Below are positions 17,133-25,390 of a stretch of DNA of 64,000 nucleotides, in pieces. The position numbers and the translations under genes were made by a program. The stretch comes from UBA7672 sp965279085 (GTDB lineage: Bacteria > Pseudomonadota > Alphaproteobacteria > Caulobacterales > Hyphomonadaceae): NCBI GenBank assembly GCA_965279085.1, contig OZ257149.1, forward strand, positions 3,720,001-3,784,000, given 5' to 3'. The first letter of the stretch is position 1; the number at the start of each line of letters is the position of its first letter. A model generated the notes under the pieces. That model saw only the letters and a list, made by a program, of their open reading frames with translations, was not told the DNA's origin and ran no database searches.

Positions 17133-18308
17133 ATGCCCAAGGTCTTTATCAGCTACCGGCGGGACGACAGTCAGCATCAGGCTGACCGCATCCATCTTGC
17201 GTTGCGCAAGGTGATCCCCCGGCGCGACATCTTCATCGACATCGACAACATCCCGGCCGGCGTCGATTTCGTCCAGCATCTCGACCAGAAAGTTTCCCAG
17301 TGCGACGTGCTGCTGGCGCTGATCGGGCCGGACTGGCTGAACGCCATGTCGGAAGGAAAGCGCAGGCTGGACGATCCGAAGGACTTCGTTCGGGTCGAAA
17401 TCGCATCGGCGCTGCGGCGCGGGATTCCGGTTGCGCCAGTGCTTCTCGATGGCGCGCCAATGCCGCGTGAGGCGGACCTGCCCGACGATCTCAAGCCGCT
17501 GATACGCCGGAACGGGACTGAGGTTCGCCGCAACAGCTTCGACTCGGACACCAAGCGACTGATCGAGAAGCTGAACTTCGAAGGCGCGGGCGGGGGAATG
17601 CTGCGATGGGTGCTGGCGGCCGTGGCGTTCATCGTTGCCGCGGCGGGCGCAGGCGGCTGGTGGCTGATGACGCAGCCGGGAAGCGGAGCGCCGGTGCCGA
17701 CCGCGGCGGCGCCGGTGATGGTTGCGGAGACGCCAGCGGCGCCGGTTCAGGCGCCGGTATTGTCGCCGCCTCCCGTACCGGAGAAGGAATTGGCGCCAGC
17801 TGTCGTCGAGACGAAGCCAGCGGAGATCGCTGCTCCGCCGCCAGCTGCTCCCGCGCCAAAGGCGTGCATCGGGTGTCCGGAGACGTCACGGCAGAAACTG
17901 ACGAGCGGCGCCTCCATCACTGTCAGCGCCCGGATCACGCGGGCGCAGTGGGCGGCGTTTTGCGCGGACTATAATTGCGCGGTCGATGACGACGGCGTCG
18001 ATCCTCACCTGCCGATGCAGTCAGTGAGCTGGACCCAGGTCGACCAGTACGTGCGCTGGCTGTCCGCGCGCGGTGGACGAAAGTACCGGCTGCCGACCTC
18101 GGGCGAGCTGGACGGCCTGCTCGGCGAGGCGCCGGCGGCGAGCGATACGGGCGTGACGGAGTGGACCGGCACCTGCCACGCAGGCAGCGGGCCGAACTGT
18201 CAGTATGAGGTCCGCGGCTGGGACGCCAAGGGCAAGCGCGTGTTCGACTGGTACGAGCCCTTGGCCAAGGGGAAGACGCTCGGATTCCGGGTGGTGGCGG
18301 ACAAATAG
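17133..18308 (+). CDS. Transmembrane TIR-domain protein with extracytoplasmic FGE/SUMF1-like domain
   Basis: 391 residues. Residues 1-145 are a TIR domain (MPKVFISYRRDDSQHQADRI; RDIFIDIDNIPAG; CDVLLALIGPDWL; DFVRVEIASAL). Glu89 in VRVEI lines up with the catalytic Glu of TIR NADases such as SARM1 (DWVHKEIVTAL). One membrane segment at about 157-179, then an Ala/Pro-rich linker (about 183-243), then a formylglycine-generating-enzyme/C-type-lectin-like domain (VSWTQVDQYVRWLSARGG, KYRLPTSGEL, WTGTCH, GFRVV). Topology should be TIR inside, FGE-like domain in the periplasm. First gene of a three-gene operon; nine bases separate it from the next. Confidence 0.9.
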   Translation: MPKVFISYRRDDSQHQADRIHLALRKVIPRRDIFIDIDNIPAGVDFVQHLDQKVSQCDVLLALIGPDWLNAMSEGKRRLDDPKDFVRVEIASALRRGIPVAPVLLDGAPMPREADLPDDLKPLIRRNGTEVRRNSFDSDTKRLIEKLNFEGAGGGMLRWVLAAVAFIVAAAGAGGWWLMTQPGSGAPVPTAAAPVMVAETPAAPVQAPVLSPPPVPEKELAPAVVETKPAEIAAPPPAAPAPKACIGCPETSRQKLTSGASITVSARITRAQWAAFCADYNCAVDDDGVDPHLPMQSVSWTQVDQYVRWLSARGGRKYRLPTSGELDGLLGEAPAASDTGVTEWTGTCHAGSGPNCQYEVRGWDAKGKRVFDWYEPLAKGKTLGFRVVADK

Positions 18309-18317
18309 GGGGACTGA

Positions 18318-19382
18318 ATGCGCAACGCATTCATCGGATTTCTGGCGACAGTAGCGGTCGGCATCGGCGCCGGGCCCGCGTCAGCGCAGCCTACCTCGCA
18401 ACTCGGGCAGTGGATGTGTTCGGTCCTGAACGAGGATTTCGAACCCGAAGCGGCGATCAAGAGCTTCCCGCTGGAGAAACTGGGGCCGGTCAAGCAGACC
18501 CGGAAAACGAATGACGATCGGGTGAGCGTCGAGTTCGTGGCGGAGGGCGACTACTACGAAGTAACCTACTCCTACACCTACAAGGTCGAGGACGTGGACA
18601 GCCGGTACGGGTTCGAGCTGGTTGTCGATCCGCAAATCAGCGGCGACGAGGCCGACAACGAGGCGATGCTGTGGCTTGCCGAGTTCGGCACGCCTGTACG
18701 CGACACATTTGGCTTCAGCGTTGGCGGCGGGCCCAAGATGGCCGGCGGCGACAGCTATCCGTTCAACTTCGCCATCTGGGACAGCGGCATGATGAGGGCG
18801 GAGTGGTTTTACCAGAAAGACATCCGCCGGGCGGCGAGCGTCTGCGCCGCGGCGAAGCCTCCATCCCCCGAACTGCTTGCGGCCTTGGACCCCACGAAGG
18901 GTCGAGCCGTCGACCGCAAGACCGACAAGGTGAGCCTGTGGTATTGCTCGGTCCTGAACGACAGTTTCGATCCGGTGGCGGCGATGGCGGCTTTCCCGCT
19001 GGAAAAGCTGGGGGCGCCGGTCGAGTCGCGCGACAAGGACGACGATTATGTTCGCGTCGAACTGGAAGCCGAAGGCGACGATTTCAGCGTGACCTACGGA
19101 TACAGTTACAGCACGGATGACGTGGACGAGCGGTATGGCTTCATGCTGGCGATAACGCCGGCGTCCTTTTCGGTGGAGAGCGAAGAGGAGGCCATGGCGT
19201 GGCTGCGAGGCTTCGGCGTTCCGAAGAAGAACCTGATCGGATATGCCGTCGGGGCGGGACAGGGCGCATTCGATCCCGATGATCCGCCATTCAAGTTCTC
19301 TGTCTGGATGTCGTCCGGGCGAAGGCTGGCGGAGTGGTTCGAGCCGCGCGATATCAGGCGGGCGCAGACGCTCTGCCAGTGA
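18318..19382 (+). CDS. Secreted two-repeat protein between the TIR genes, unknown function
   Basis: 354 residues with a Sec signal (about 1-23, ending GPASAQ). The mature protein is two tandem copies of one domain, residues about 32-176 and 208-353. Each opens W-x-C-S-V-L-N, continues with FPLEKLG, an acidic stretch, a Tyr-rich strand (VTYSYTY / VTYGYSY), D-VD-RYGF, and closes DIRRA--(V/L)C. The Cys at the beginning and end of each copy could form a disulfide in the periplasm. No family is recognised. Its place between the TIR genes, with gaps of 9 and 12 bases, implies a shared transcript and perhaps a ligand or partner role. Confidence 0.85.
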   Translation: MRNAFIGFLATVAVGIGAGPASAQPTSQLGQWMCSVLNEDFEPEAAIKSFPLEKLGPVKQTRKTNDDRVSVEFVAEGDYYEVTYSYTYKVEDVDSRYGFELVVDPQISGDEADNEAMLWLAEFGTPVRDTFGFSVGGGPKMAGGDSYPFNFAIWDSGMMRAEWFYQKDIRRAASVCAAAKPPSPELLAALDPTKGRAVDRKTDKVSLWYCSVLNDSFDPVAAMAAFPLEKLGAPVESRDKDDDYVRVELEAEGDDFSVTYGYSYSTDDVDERYGFMLAITPASFSVESEEEAMAWLRGFGVPKKNLIGYAVGAGQGAFDPDDPPFKFSVWMSSGRRLAEWFEPRDIRRAQTLCQ

Positions 19383-19394
19383 GGCGGGGCGGCG

Positions 19395-20294
19395 ATGCCG
19401 AAGGTGTTCATCAGTTACCGGCGCGAGGACAGCCAGCATCAGGCTGACCGGATACGCGCGGCGCTGACGCGCCACCTGCCCAAGCGCGACGTGTTCATCG
19501 ACATCGACAGCATGGGGCCGGGCGTCGATTTCGTGTCGTTCGTCGACCACCAGATTGCGCAATGCGACGTGCTGCTGGCGCTGATCGGGCCGGGATGGAT
19601 CGCGGATGCGGAGCGGCTGGCGAACCCCAAGGACTTCGTGCGCATGGAGATCGCGACGGCGCTGGGACGGAATATAAAGGTGATCCCCGTGCTGCTCGAT
19701 GGCGCGGAAATGCCGGGGGAAGAAATTCTTCCCGAGCCGGTGAAGCCGCTGGTACGGCGGAATGCGGTGGAGATCCGGCGCAGCAGTTTCGATGACGACA
19801 CGCAGAAGCTGCTGAAGCATCTGGGTCTGGGGCAGGCGCCGGGAATTTCGCGACAGGCTGTTCTTGTGGCCGTCGGCGCGGGAGCTGCAGCGCTGGCGGT
19901 TGCGGCATGGTTTGCATTCAACAGCGGCGGTCCGTCGCTGCCGCAGATCGCGGGACGGTGGGAGGGGTGGGCGAGCTCCGGCTTTCGCCAGATCAACTAC
20001 ACCTGGTTCATCGACCAGCAGGGGTCGAAAGTCACCGGCACCATCAAGCTCAGCGATACCGGCGCCGACGCCGCCAATTTCGGAAGCTACGAGTTCGAGG
20101 GCGCGTTCAACGGCGAGGAGCTGACGTTCGGGGGCACACGAATTGTGGTTGGGTCGCAGGACTTCTGCATGGCGCGGGGCGTGCTGACGCTCAGCTCACC
20201 GGGCACACTCGATGGCGCGTGGGGCGATTATCCGGAGATGCCGGGTGGATGTGTGACCGGGTTACAGGGCAGCGTGCACCTCGAACGGAAGTGA
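19395..20294 (+). CDS. Transmembrane TIR-domain protein with extracytoplasmic beta-rich domain
   Basis: 299 residues. The TIR domain (1-145) is a close paralogue of the one at 17133 (MPKVFISYRREDSQHQADRI; RDVFIDIDSMGPG; CDVLLALIGPGW; DFVRMEIATAL). Glu85 is in the NADase catalytic position. A single membrane segment lies at about 154-175. The C-terminal domain (184-299) starts IAGRWEGWASSGF and is beta-rich with two Cys (DFCMARG, GGCVTG); it may be lipocalin-like. It differs from the FGE-like domain of the first TIR protein, so the pair shares a signalling end but not the outer domain. Preceded by GAGGCGGGGCGGCG. Confidence 0.9.
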   Translation: MPKVFISYRREDSQHQADRIRAALTRHLPKRDVFIDIDSMGPGVDFVSFVDHQIAQCDVLLALIGPGWIADAERLANPKDFVRMEIATALGRNIKVIPVLLDGAEMPGEEILPEPVKPLVRRNAVEIRRSSFDDDTQKLLKHLGLGQAPGISRQAVLVAVGAGAAALAVAAWFAFNSGGPSLPQIAGRWEGWASSGFRQINYTWFIDQQGSKVTGTIKLSDTGADAANFGSYEFEGAFNGEELTFGGTRIVVGSQDFCMARGVLTLSSPGTLDGAWGDYPEMPGGCVTGLQGSVHLERK

Positions 20295-20298
20295 TGCG

Positions 20299-21993
20299 CT
20301 AGCGCCGGGTCTTCTGCTTGATCCAGTCGGAGATCGTCGTGAGCGCTGAGGGAGCGAACGTCTCCTCGATGGTAGCGTACTCGTCCATCGCGCCGGTGAT
20401 GCCGGTCTGGAAGGCGTGATTGATGCCCGGGAGTTCGAGGATGGAGGCATCCTTGCCGGCGGTGATGCCGCGGAGGCCGGACAGGTTCTGCGTGGCAGAC
20501 ACCTGGATATCGAGCGAGCCGATCAGCGACAGAACGGGTGCGTCGATCTTGGCGAAGACAGGCGCGGGGTCGTAGCGCAGCGTCGAGCGGGCGTAGGGCG
20601 AGGCCATGGCATCCAGCGCGAGATCTACGGTCGGATAGACTGACGGGCGCGCCTTCGGGGTTTTCTGAAGGGCGTCGCGGGCGATGGTCCGAGCATCCGC
20701 GTCGGATGCGGCCGCGATCTGGCGGTTGATCGAAGGCCACAGCTGCCGGATGGCGGCGGCTTCCTGTGGTGAGGCGCCGGTGGATTCCGCGAGGAGGGCG
20801 CGCTGTTCGGCGATGGCGTCGGCCGCGGGCACGCCAAGACCGGCGAGCATCACGACGAAAGCAATGTTCTTTTCCTGCGATGCTGCGATCGGTCCGACGA
20901 CGCCGCCCAGGCTGTGACCGATGAGGCCGATGCGGGCGGGGTCGATATCGGTGCGCGTGCGCAGGAAGGCGATGGCGGCGCGGGCGTCGGTGACGAGATC
21001 GTCGAGCGTGACGCCGAGGCCTTGTTCCTGCGTCTTGCCATAGGCGCGGTGGTCGCAACGCAGCGCGGCGATGCCGTTGCTGGCGAGATGGTCGGCAAGG
21101 ACGGCGAAGGTCTGATGGCCGAGGACTTCGGCATTGCGGTTCTGTGCGCCGGAGCCGGAGAGGAGCACGGCCACGGGCGCCGGTGCGCCGGGCGGCGTGG
21201 TGAGCGTGCAGCCGAGACGTATGCCGGGCGCGGATGGATTGTCGAACATCACGTCATGCGAGGCATAGGGGAAGGGCGGCTTCGGTGTTTGTGGGCGGGC
21301 GCTGGTCTTCGCGGGCGTTGCAACGGTGGATGTGCGCGTGAGGACGAGGGGTACTCCACCCGGGCCCTGCTTGAGCGTGCCTTCAAGTGTCTCGCCAGCA
21401 AGCTGGCCTTCGAAGGCGAACATCATAGCGGGGATGGCGAAGGCGACCTTGGCGCCGTCGCGCGACAGGCTTCGGATCGGAATGTTCGTGGCCTGCTGGG
21501 CCGGGATATCCATCATCACGCGCGTGCCGGCTGTATCGGTCTCGATGCGAATGACGAGGGGCATGACGCCCTGGAGCTTGCCTTCCCAGCGTCCGTCGAG
21601 TCCGGCGACGGCGGGCAGGGGCGGAAGCGGGGGCAGTGTGCCGGGCGCGAAGACGGCCGCGCTGTCGCCGGCGGGGTGCTTGTAGGTTCCGGTCCATGAG
21701 CCGGCGTTCCACGTTCCGCTGAAGCTGGCGCGCGAGGCGGGGACGGAGAAGCTGAGCGTGGCGCCGTCGCGTTTCAGATCGGCGAGGGAGATCGGGGGTG
21801 AGCCCAAGTCAGGCGCGGTGAGCGTACCTGTGAGCGTTCCCGGCGCTTCGTCGACGTGCAAGCTGAGACGGATTTCGCCGACAGGCGGGCGCGTGATGGT
21901 AGCGTGCCAGTCTCCGGCTGCGGTCTGGGCGAAAGACGGACACACGTTCGCGATTGCAGCGACGAGCGCCGCAGCCAGTATCATCCGGCGCAT
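20299..21993 (-). CDS. Secreted alpha/beta hydrolase with two N-terminal beta domains
   Basis: 564 residues with a Sec signal (ends CPSFAQ). Residues about 24-115 and 130-225 are two related beta-rich domains (AGDWHATITRPPVGEIRLSL; LDGRWEGKLQGVMPLVIRI). The hydrolase fold follows: VLLSGSGAQNRN oxyanion region, nucleophile in GHSLGG, Asp in IGSLDIQV and His in GINHAF. It belongs to the secreted esterase/peptidase-like alpha/beta hydrolases; the substrate is unknown. It lies between the second TIR gene and a decayed copy of that gene's 3' end, so it may have arrived by, or been captured in, a local duplication. Confidence 0.9.
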   Translation of the reverse strand: MRRMILAAALVAAIANVCPSFAQTAAGDWHATITRPPVGEIRLSLHVDEAPGTLTGTLTAPDLGSPPISLADLKRDGATLSFSVPASRASFSGTWNAGSWTGTYKHPAGDSAAVFAPGTLPPLPPLPAVAGLDGRWEGKLQGVMPLVIRIETDTAGTRVMMDIPAQQATNIPIRSLSRDGAKVAFAIPAMMFAFEGQLAGETLEGTLKQGPGGVPLVLTRTSTVATPAKTSARPQTPKPPFPYASHDVMFDNPSAPGIRLGCTLTTPPGAPAPVAVLLSGSGAQNRNAEVLGHQTFAVLADHLASNGIAALRCDHRAYGKTQEQGLGVTLDDLVTDARAAIAFLRTRTDIDPARIGLIGHSLGGVVGPIAASQEKNIAFVVMLAGLGVPAADAIAEQRALLAESTGASPQEAAAIRQLWPSINRQIAAASDADARTIARDALQKTPKARPSVYPTVDLALDAMASPYARSTLRYDPAPVFAKIDAPVLSLIGSLDIQVSATQNLSGLRGITAGKDASILELPGINHAFQTGITGAMDEYATIEETFAPSALTTISDWIKQKTRR

Positions 21994-22100
21994 GCTGGTT
22001 TCTCCCCAACGGCAAACTGTGTTGCCCGAGTCTAAATTACGCGCGTAATCTTTGATGTCAACCCGGGCATAGCGGCGCCGCGCGCACGCGTAGGCCGCTC

Positions 22101-22250
22101 ATCGTGGAGTTGCAGGATTTCTGTCTAACGCGGAGCGTACTGATACTGTCGCCACCGGGAACGCTCGATGGCGCGTGGGGCGATTATCCGGAGATGCGGG
22201 GCCGATGCCCGACGGGATCACAAGGCAGCGTTCACCTCGAACGGCGGTAG
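22101..22250 (+). pseudogene. Remnant of a TIR-gene 3' end (C-terminal beta domain only)
   Basis: Forty-nine codons and a TAG, reading IVELQDFCLTRSVLILSPPG, then TLDGAWGDYPEM, and ending GSQGSVHLERR. These align without gaps to residues 250-299 of the TIR protein at 19395 (IVVGSQDFCMARGVLTLSSPG ... QGSVHLERK). A run of more than 30 bases around the GDYPEM codons is identical in both. There is no start codon, TIR domain or membrane segment upstream; the codons just before continue RPL in place of GTR. It is therefore a broken duplicate, separated from the intact gene by the hydrolase. Confidence 0.9.
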
Positions 22251-22255
22251 CTAAG

Positions 22256-23374
22256 TCACTTCGCCCAAGCGCGGCCGAGGGCGTCGGTGAAGTTGCGGCC
22301 GAGGACTTTCTCGACGATGCGGGAGGAATGGCCGCGCCGGAGCAGGGCGTCGGCAATCAGCTCCATACGGCGCGGCGTATTGAGGCCGACGACATAGTGC
22401 AGACGGCCGTCATCCTCTGGCGCGGCAAGTCCGGCCTGGCGACGGGCTTCTTCGCCTTTTTGAAAGGCAGCCGCCGCTTCGGGGGATGTGTTGCGCGCGG
22501 CCATGGAGCTGTCCGTGCCGATGCCGACATGGTCCTCGCCGCAGGCCTGCAGCGCGTGGGAGAGGTGGGCGATCACATCGTCCAGAGTTGGTTGTCTCGG
22601 GCTGGGCGCAAGGTAGGGCAGGCCGAAGATGCCGATAACGCCACCCCTGTCCGCGATGGCGCGCAGAAGCGCGTCGGACTTGTTGCGCGGGTGTGGGTGA
22701 ACCGCCGCGCACCCGGCGTGTGTGATCAGCGGAGATGTCGTGGATGCGGCGATGGCGTCGAAGCTCGTCTTCTCGTTGCAGTGGCTGAGATCAATGGCGA
22801 CGCCGTTGGTGTTCATGACGGCAACAGCTTCGCGGCCGCGTTCGGTGAGGCCGCTTTGCGCATCGCCCAGCACGCCCATGCCGAAGGGCGAGGACTGGTT
22901 GTAGGACAGCTGCATCAGCCGCACGCCGAGGCCGCGGAAGATGCGGATGCGGTCGAGATTGTCGCCGATCATGGTCGTGGCTTCGAAGGAGAGCACCACG
23001 CCGAGCCTGCCGGTATCCTTCGCGCGCGCGAAGTCGGCATGATTGCGGATCTGCAGGAAGACGTCGGGCGCCTCGTCGAACAGGCGCTGCCAGGAAGCGA
23101 CGCCCTCGATCGTGGACGTGAAGTCGTTGTCGTAACCGCCGAGCGACGTCTTCACCGCTGTGACGCCGGATTGCCGGACAAGGTCGATGGCGGACTGCGG
23201 GAGCGGGAAGGTCTTCTGGAAGGGCGGCGACAGGTTGGCGTCGAACACCATCGCACGGCGATAGAGATCGGCTGCTTCGGCAGACGTATCACCGGCGGCG
23301 GGCGGCGCTGCGGTGGCGCAAGCCGAACTCGCCAGTGCGCCCGCAAGGAAAAGCCGTCTGTCGATCGCTGGCAT
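22256..23374 (-). CDS. Membrane dipeptidase (M19, renal dipeptidase family), probably Tat-exported
   Basis: 372 residues. The N-terminus DRRLFLAGALASSACATA resembles a twin-arginine signal. M19 features are MVFDANLSPPF (in place of the usual DGHND), VVLSFEATTMIG with a metal Glu, VAIDLSHCNE, PLITHAGCAAVHPHPRNKSDALLRAI and HVGIGTDSS. The first His-x-Asp metal motif is altered (FDANLS), so activity needs testing, although several M19-like proteins in this group share that change. The ATG at 23374 follows GGAGGGGCCG; the frame is open slightly upstream. Confidence 0.88.
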   Translation of the reverse strand: MPAIDRRLFLAGALASSACATAAPPAAGDTSAEAADLYRRAMVFDANLSPPFQKTFPLPQSAIDLVRQSGVTAVKTSLGGYDNDFTSTIEGVASWQRLFDEAPDVFLQIRNHADFARAKDTGRLGVVLSFEATTMIGDNLDRIRIFRGLGVRLMQLSYNQSSPFGMGVLGDAQSGLTERGREAVAVMNTNGVAIDLSHCNEKTSFDAIAASTTSPLITHAGCAAVHPHPRNKSDALLRAIADRGGVIGIFGLPYLAPSPRQPTLDDVIAHLSHALQACGEDHVGIGTDSSMAARNTSPEAAAAFQKGEEARRQAGLAAPEDDGRLHYVVGLNTPRRMELIADALLRRGHSSRIVEKVLGRNFTDALGRAWAK

Positions 23375-23451
23375 CGGCCCCTCCGAAAGGAGTCGCAAGC
23401 GATCAGAGCGCGCGGGGGCTGTCAACTAAGGTAATAGTTTATAGCTTGAAG

Positions 23452-24072
23452 CTAGGTCTTCCGCTCCAGCACGAAGACGAGGTCTTCGGCGGTCCAGTTC
23501 AGGCGGCCGAGGGATTTGCCGGTGACGGGCTTGCCGCCGACGGCGGTGGCGGCGGCGATGGCGAGGCCGGCTTCGGCGGCGAGTTCGGCCATGTCGCGTG
23601 CGGTGCAAGGACGGCGGGCGCCGTCGGACCACCAGCCGGCGTCGTGGCCGAGATTGGGGATGCGGCCGGTGGTGAGCAGCGCAGTGCGCACGCGCCAATG
23701 GCCGTAGTTGCGGAACGACACGATCACGCGGCGCGAGATGCGCGCGAGTTCGTCGAGGACGAATTTCGGACGCGCGAGTTCCTGGATCGTCTTCGACAGG
23801 ATGGCGACGTCGTAGGCGTCGTCGGGATAGACGGGCAGGTCGGCGTCGGCGTTGCCCTGCACGACGGCGAGGCCCTTGGCGACGCAGCGGTTGACGCCGG
23901 CCTGTTCGACTTCGAGGCCGCGCGTGCGGGCGCCGCGTTCGGATTGCAGCAGTTCCATCAGCTGGCCGTCGCCGCAGCCGACGTCGAGCACGAGTTCACC
24001 GCGGTTGATGAACTGAGCAATGGCGACGTGGTCGGCGCGCCTCATGCCGTGGGAGCCGGGTCCGGATTTCAT
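23452..24072 (-). CDS. metW: Methionine biosynthesis protein MetW
   Basis: 206 residues. A methyltransferase-fold partner of MetX: LVLDVGCGDGQLMELLQ, TRGLEVEQAGVNRCVAKGL, VVQGNADADLPVYPDDAYDVAILSKTIQEL and VIVSFRNYGHWRVR, all characteristic of MetW. It works with homoserine acetyltransferase in methionine synthesis. Its ATG overlaps the metX stop by four bases (ATGA), so the two are translationally coupled. Confidence 0.96.
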   Translation of the reverse strand: MKSGPGSHGMRRADHVAIAQFINRGELVLDVGCGDGQLMELLQSERGARTRGLEVEQAGVNRCVAKGLAVVQGNADADLPVYPDDAYDVAILSKTIQELARPKFVLDELARISRRVIVSFRNYGHWRVRTALLTTGRIPNLGHDAGWWSDGARRPCTARDMAELAAEAGLAIAAATAVGGKPVTGKSLGRLNWTAEDLVFVLERKT

Positions 24073-25229
24073 TGCTTGCCGAGCCCCCGCGCCTGTGCGG
24101 CGGCGTCGATGAAGCCGCGCAGGCCGGCTTCAAATTCCGGCTCCTCGACGAAGAAGGCGTCGTGGCCCTTGTCTGTCTCGATGTTGACGTAACTGGTCTC
24201 GCACCCGGCGGCATTGAGCGCCCGAACGATGTCGCGGTTCTCTTCCGGTGTGTAGTGCCAGTCGGACGAGAAGGAGAAGACGCAAAAGCGCGTGTTGAGC
24301 CCGCGGAAAGCGTTGGCGAGAACGCCGCCGTGTTCGCTGGCGAGATCGAAATAGTCCATCGCGCGTGTGATATAGAGATAGGAGTTCGCATCGAAGCGGT
24401 CGACGAAGACCTGACCCTGATGGCGCAGATAGCTTTCGATCTGGAAGTCCGCGTCGAAGCCGAACGTCTTGGTCTGGCGGTCCTGCAGATTGCGGTCGAA
24501 CTTGCGCTTAAGCGAGCTCTTCGAGACGTAGGTGATGTGCGCGGCCATGCGGGCGACGGCGAGGCCTTTTTCGGGGCGCGTGCCTTCGGCGAGATAGGCG
24601 CCGTTGCGCCAGTTGGGGTCGGCCATGATCGCCTGACGGCCCGTCTCGTAGAAGCCGATGTTCTGGGCGGACTGGCGCGGCGCGACGGCGATCGGGACGG
24701 CGGCGAAGACACGGTCACGCGCCTGGACCGTCCATTCCAGCACCTGCATGCCGCCGATGGAGCCGCCGATGACGAGGAAGACGTTCGGGATGCCGAGCTG
24801 GTCGAGCAGCGCGATCTGTGCGCGGGCCATGTCGGCTATGGTGATGATCGGGAAGTCGGTGCCCCAGTAGGCGCCGTCCGGCTTTTTCGACGCCGGGCCG
24901 GTCGAGCCCATGCAGCCGCCGAGCACGTTCGAGCAGATGACGAAGAAGCGGTCGGTATCGACCGGCAGGCCGGGGCCGACGATGCGGTCCCACCAGGCCG
25001 GGCGGCCAGTGACGGGGTTTGGCGTGGCGGCGAACTGGTCGCCGGTGAGGGCGTGGCACACGACCACGACATTGCTCTTGTCGGCATTCAGCTTGCCCCA
25101 CGTCTCGTAGGCGATCTCGACGTGGTCGAGCACGCGGCCGCTATCCAGCTTCAGGGGCCGGTCAGGCGTGGCGACGGAAAGGCGTTTCAGCCCATCCGCG
25201 CCGCTGAGGGTGCGGGCGGGCGCGTTCAT
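24069..25229 (-). CDS. metX: Homoserine O-acetyltransferase
   Basis: 386 residues, the usual MetX length. Transfers an acetyl group from acetyl-CoA to homoserine, the first committed step of methionine synthesis. Alpha/beta hydrolase motifs: VEIAYETWGKLN, VCHALTGDQ, NVLGGCMGSTGP, nucleophile Ser in IGGSIGGMQVLEW, SFSSDWHYTPEEN with the catalytic Asp and DKGHDAFF with the catalytic His. Some MetX-family enzymes use succinyl-CoA; that cannot be settled by eye. First gene of metX-metW. Confidence 0.95.
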   Translation of the reverse strand: MNAPARTLSGADGLKRLSVATPDRPLKLDSGRVLDHVEIAYETWGKLNADKSNVVVVCHALTGDQFAATPNPVTGRPAWWDRIVGPGLPVDTDRFFVICSNVLGGCMGSTGPASKKPDGAYWGTDFPIITIADMARAQIALLDQLGIPNVFLVIGGSIGGMQVLEWTVQARDRVFAAVPIAVAPRQSAQNIGFYETGRQAIMADPNWRNGAYLAEGTRPEKGLAVARMAAHITYVSKSSLKRKFDRNLQDRQTKTFGFDADFQIESYLRHQGQVFVDRFDANSYLYITRAMDYFDLASEHGGVLANAFRGLNTRFCVFSFSSDWHYTPEENRDIVRALNAAGCETSYVNIETDKGHDAFFVEEPEFEAGLRGFIDAAAQARGLGKQ

Positions 25230-25390
25230 GGTTGCCCCTAATCAGGCCGGATACGGAATGAAGCAATAGGGGAGGCCGCTAACCTTACTCAAGATGATGA
25301 ACGGGAACGGGTTTTGCTTGGGGTTCCGGTGAAGGGGAAACTCGGGTACACGTTAACTGCGCTGGGGAGCGCCACCGAGTGTCGAGTACG

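Noticed and set aside
25230..25390. SAM-II-type riboswitch before metX
   Set aside because: Alphaproteobacterial metX genes often carry one, but I see neither the characteristic GCTAAAAA-like core nor the pseudoknot pairing in this leader.
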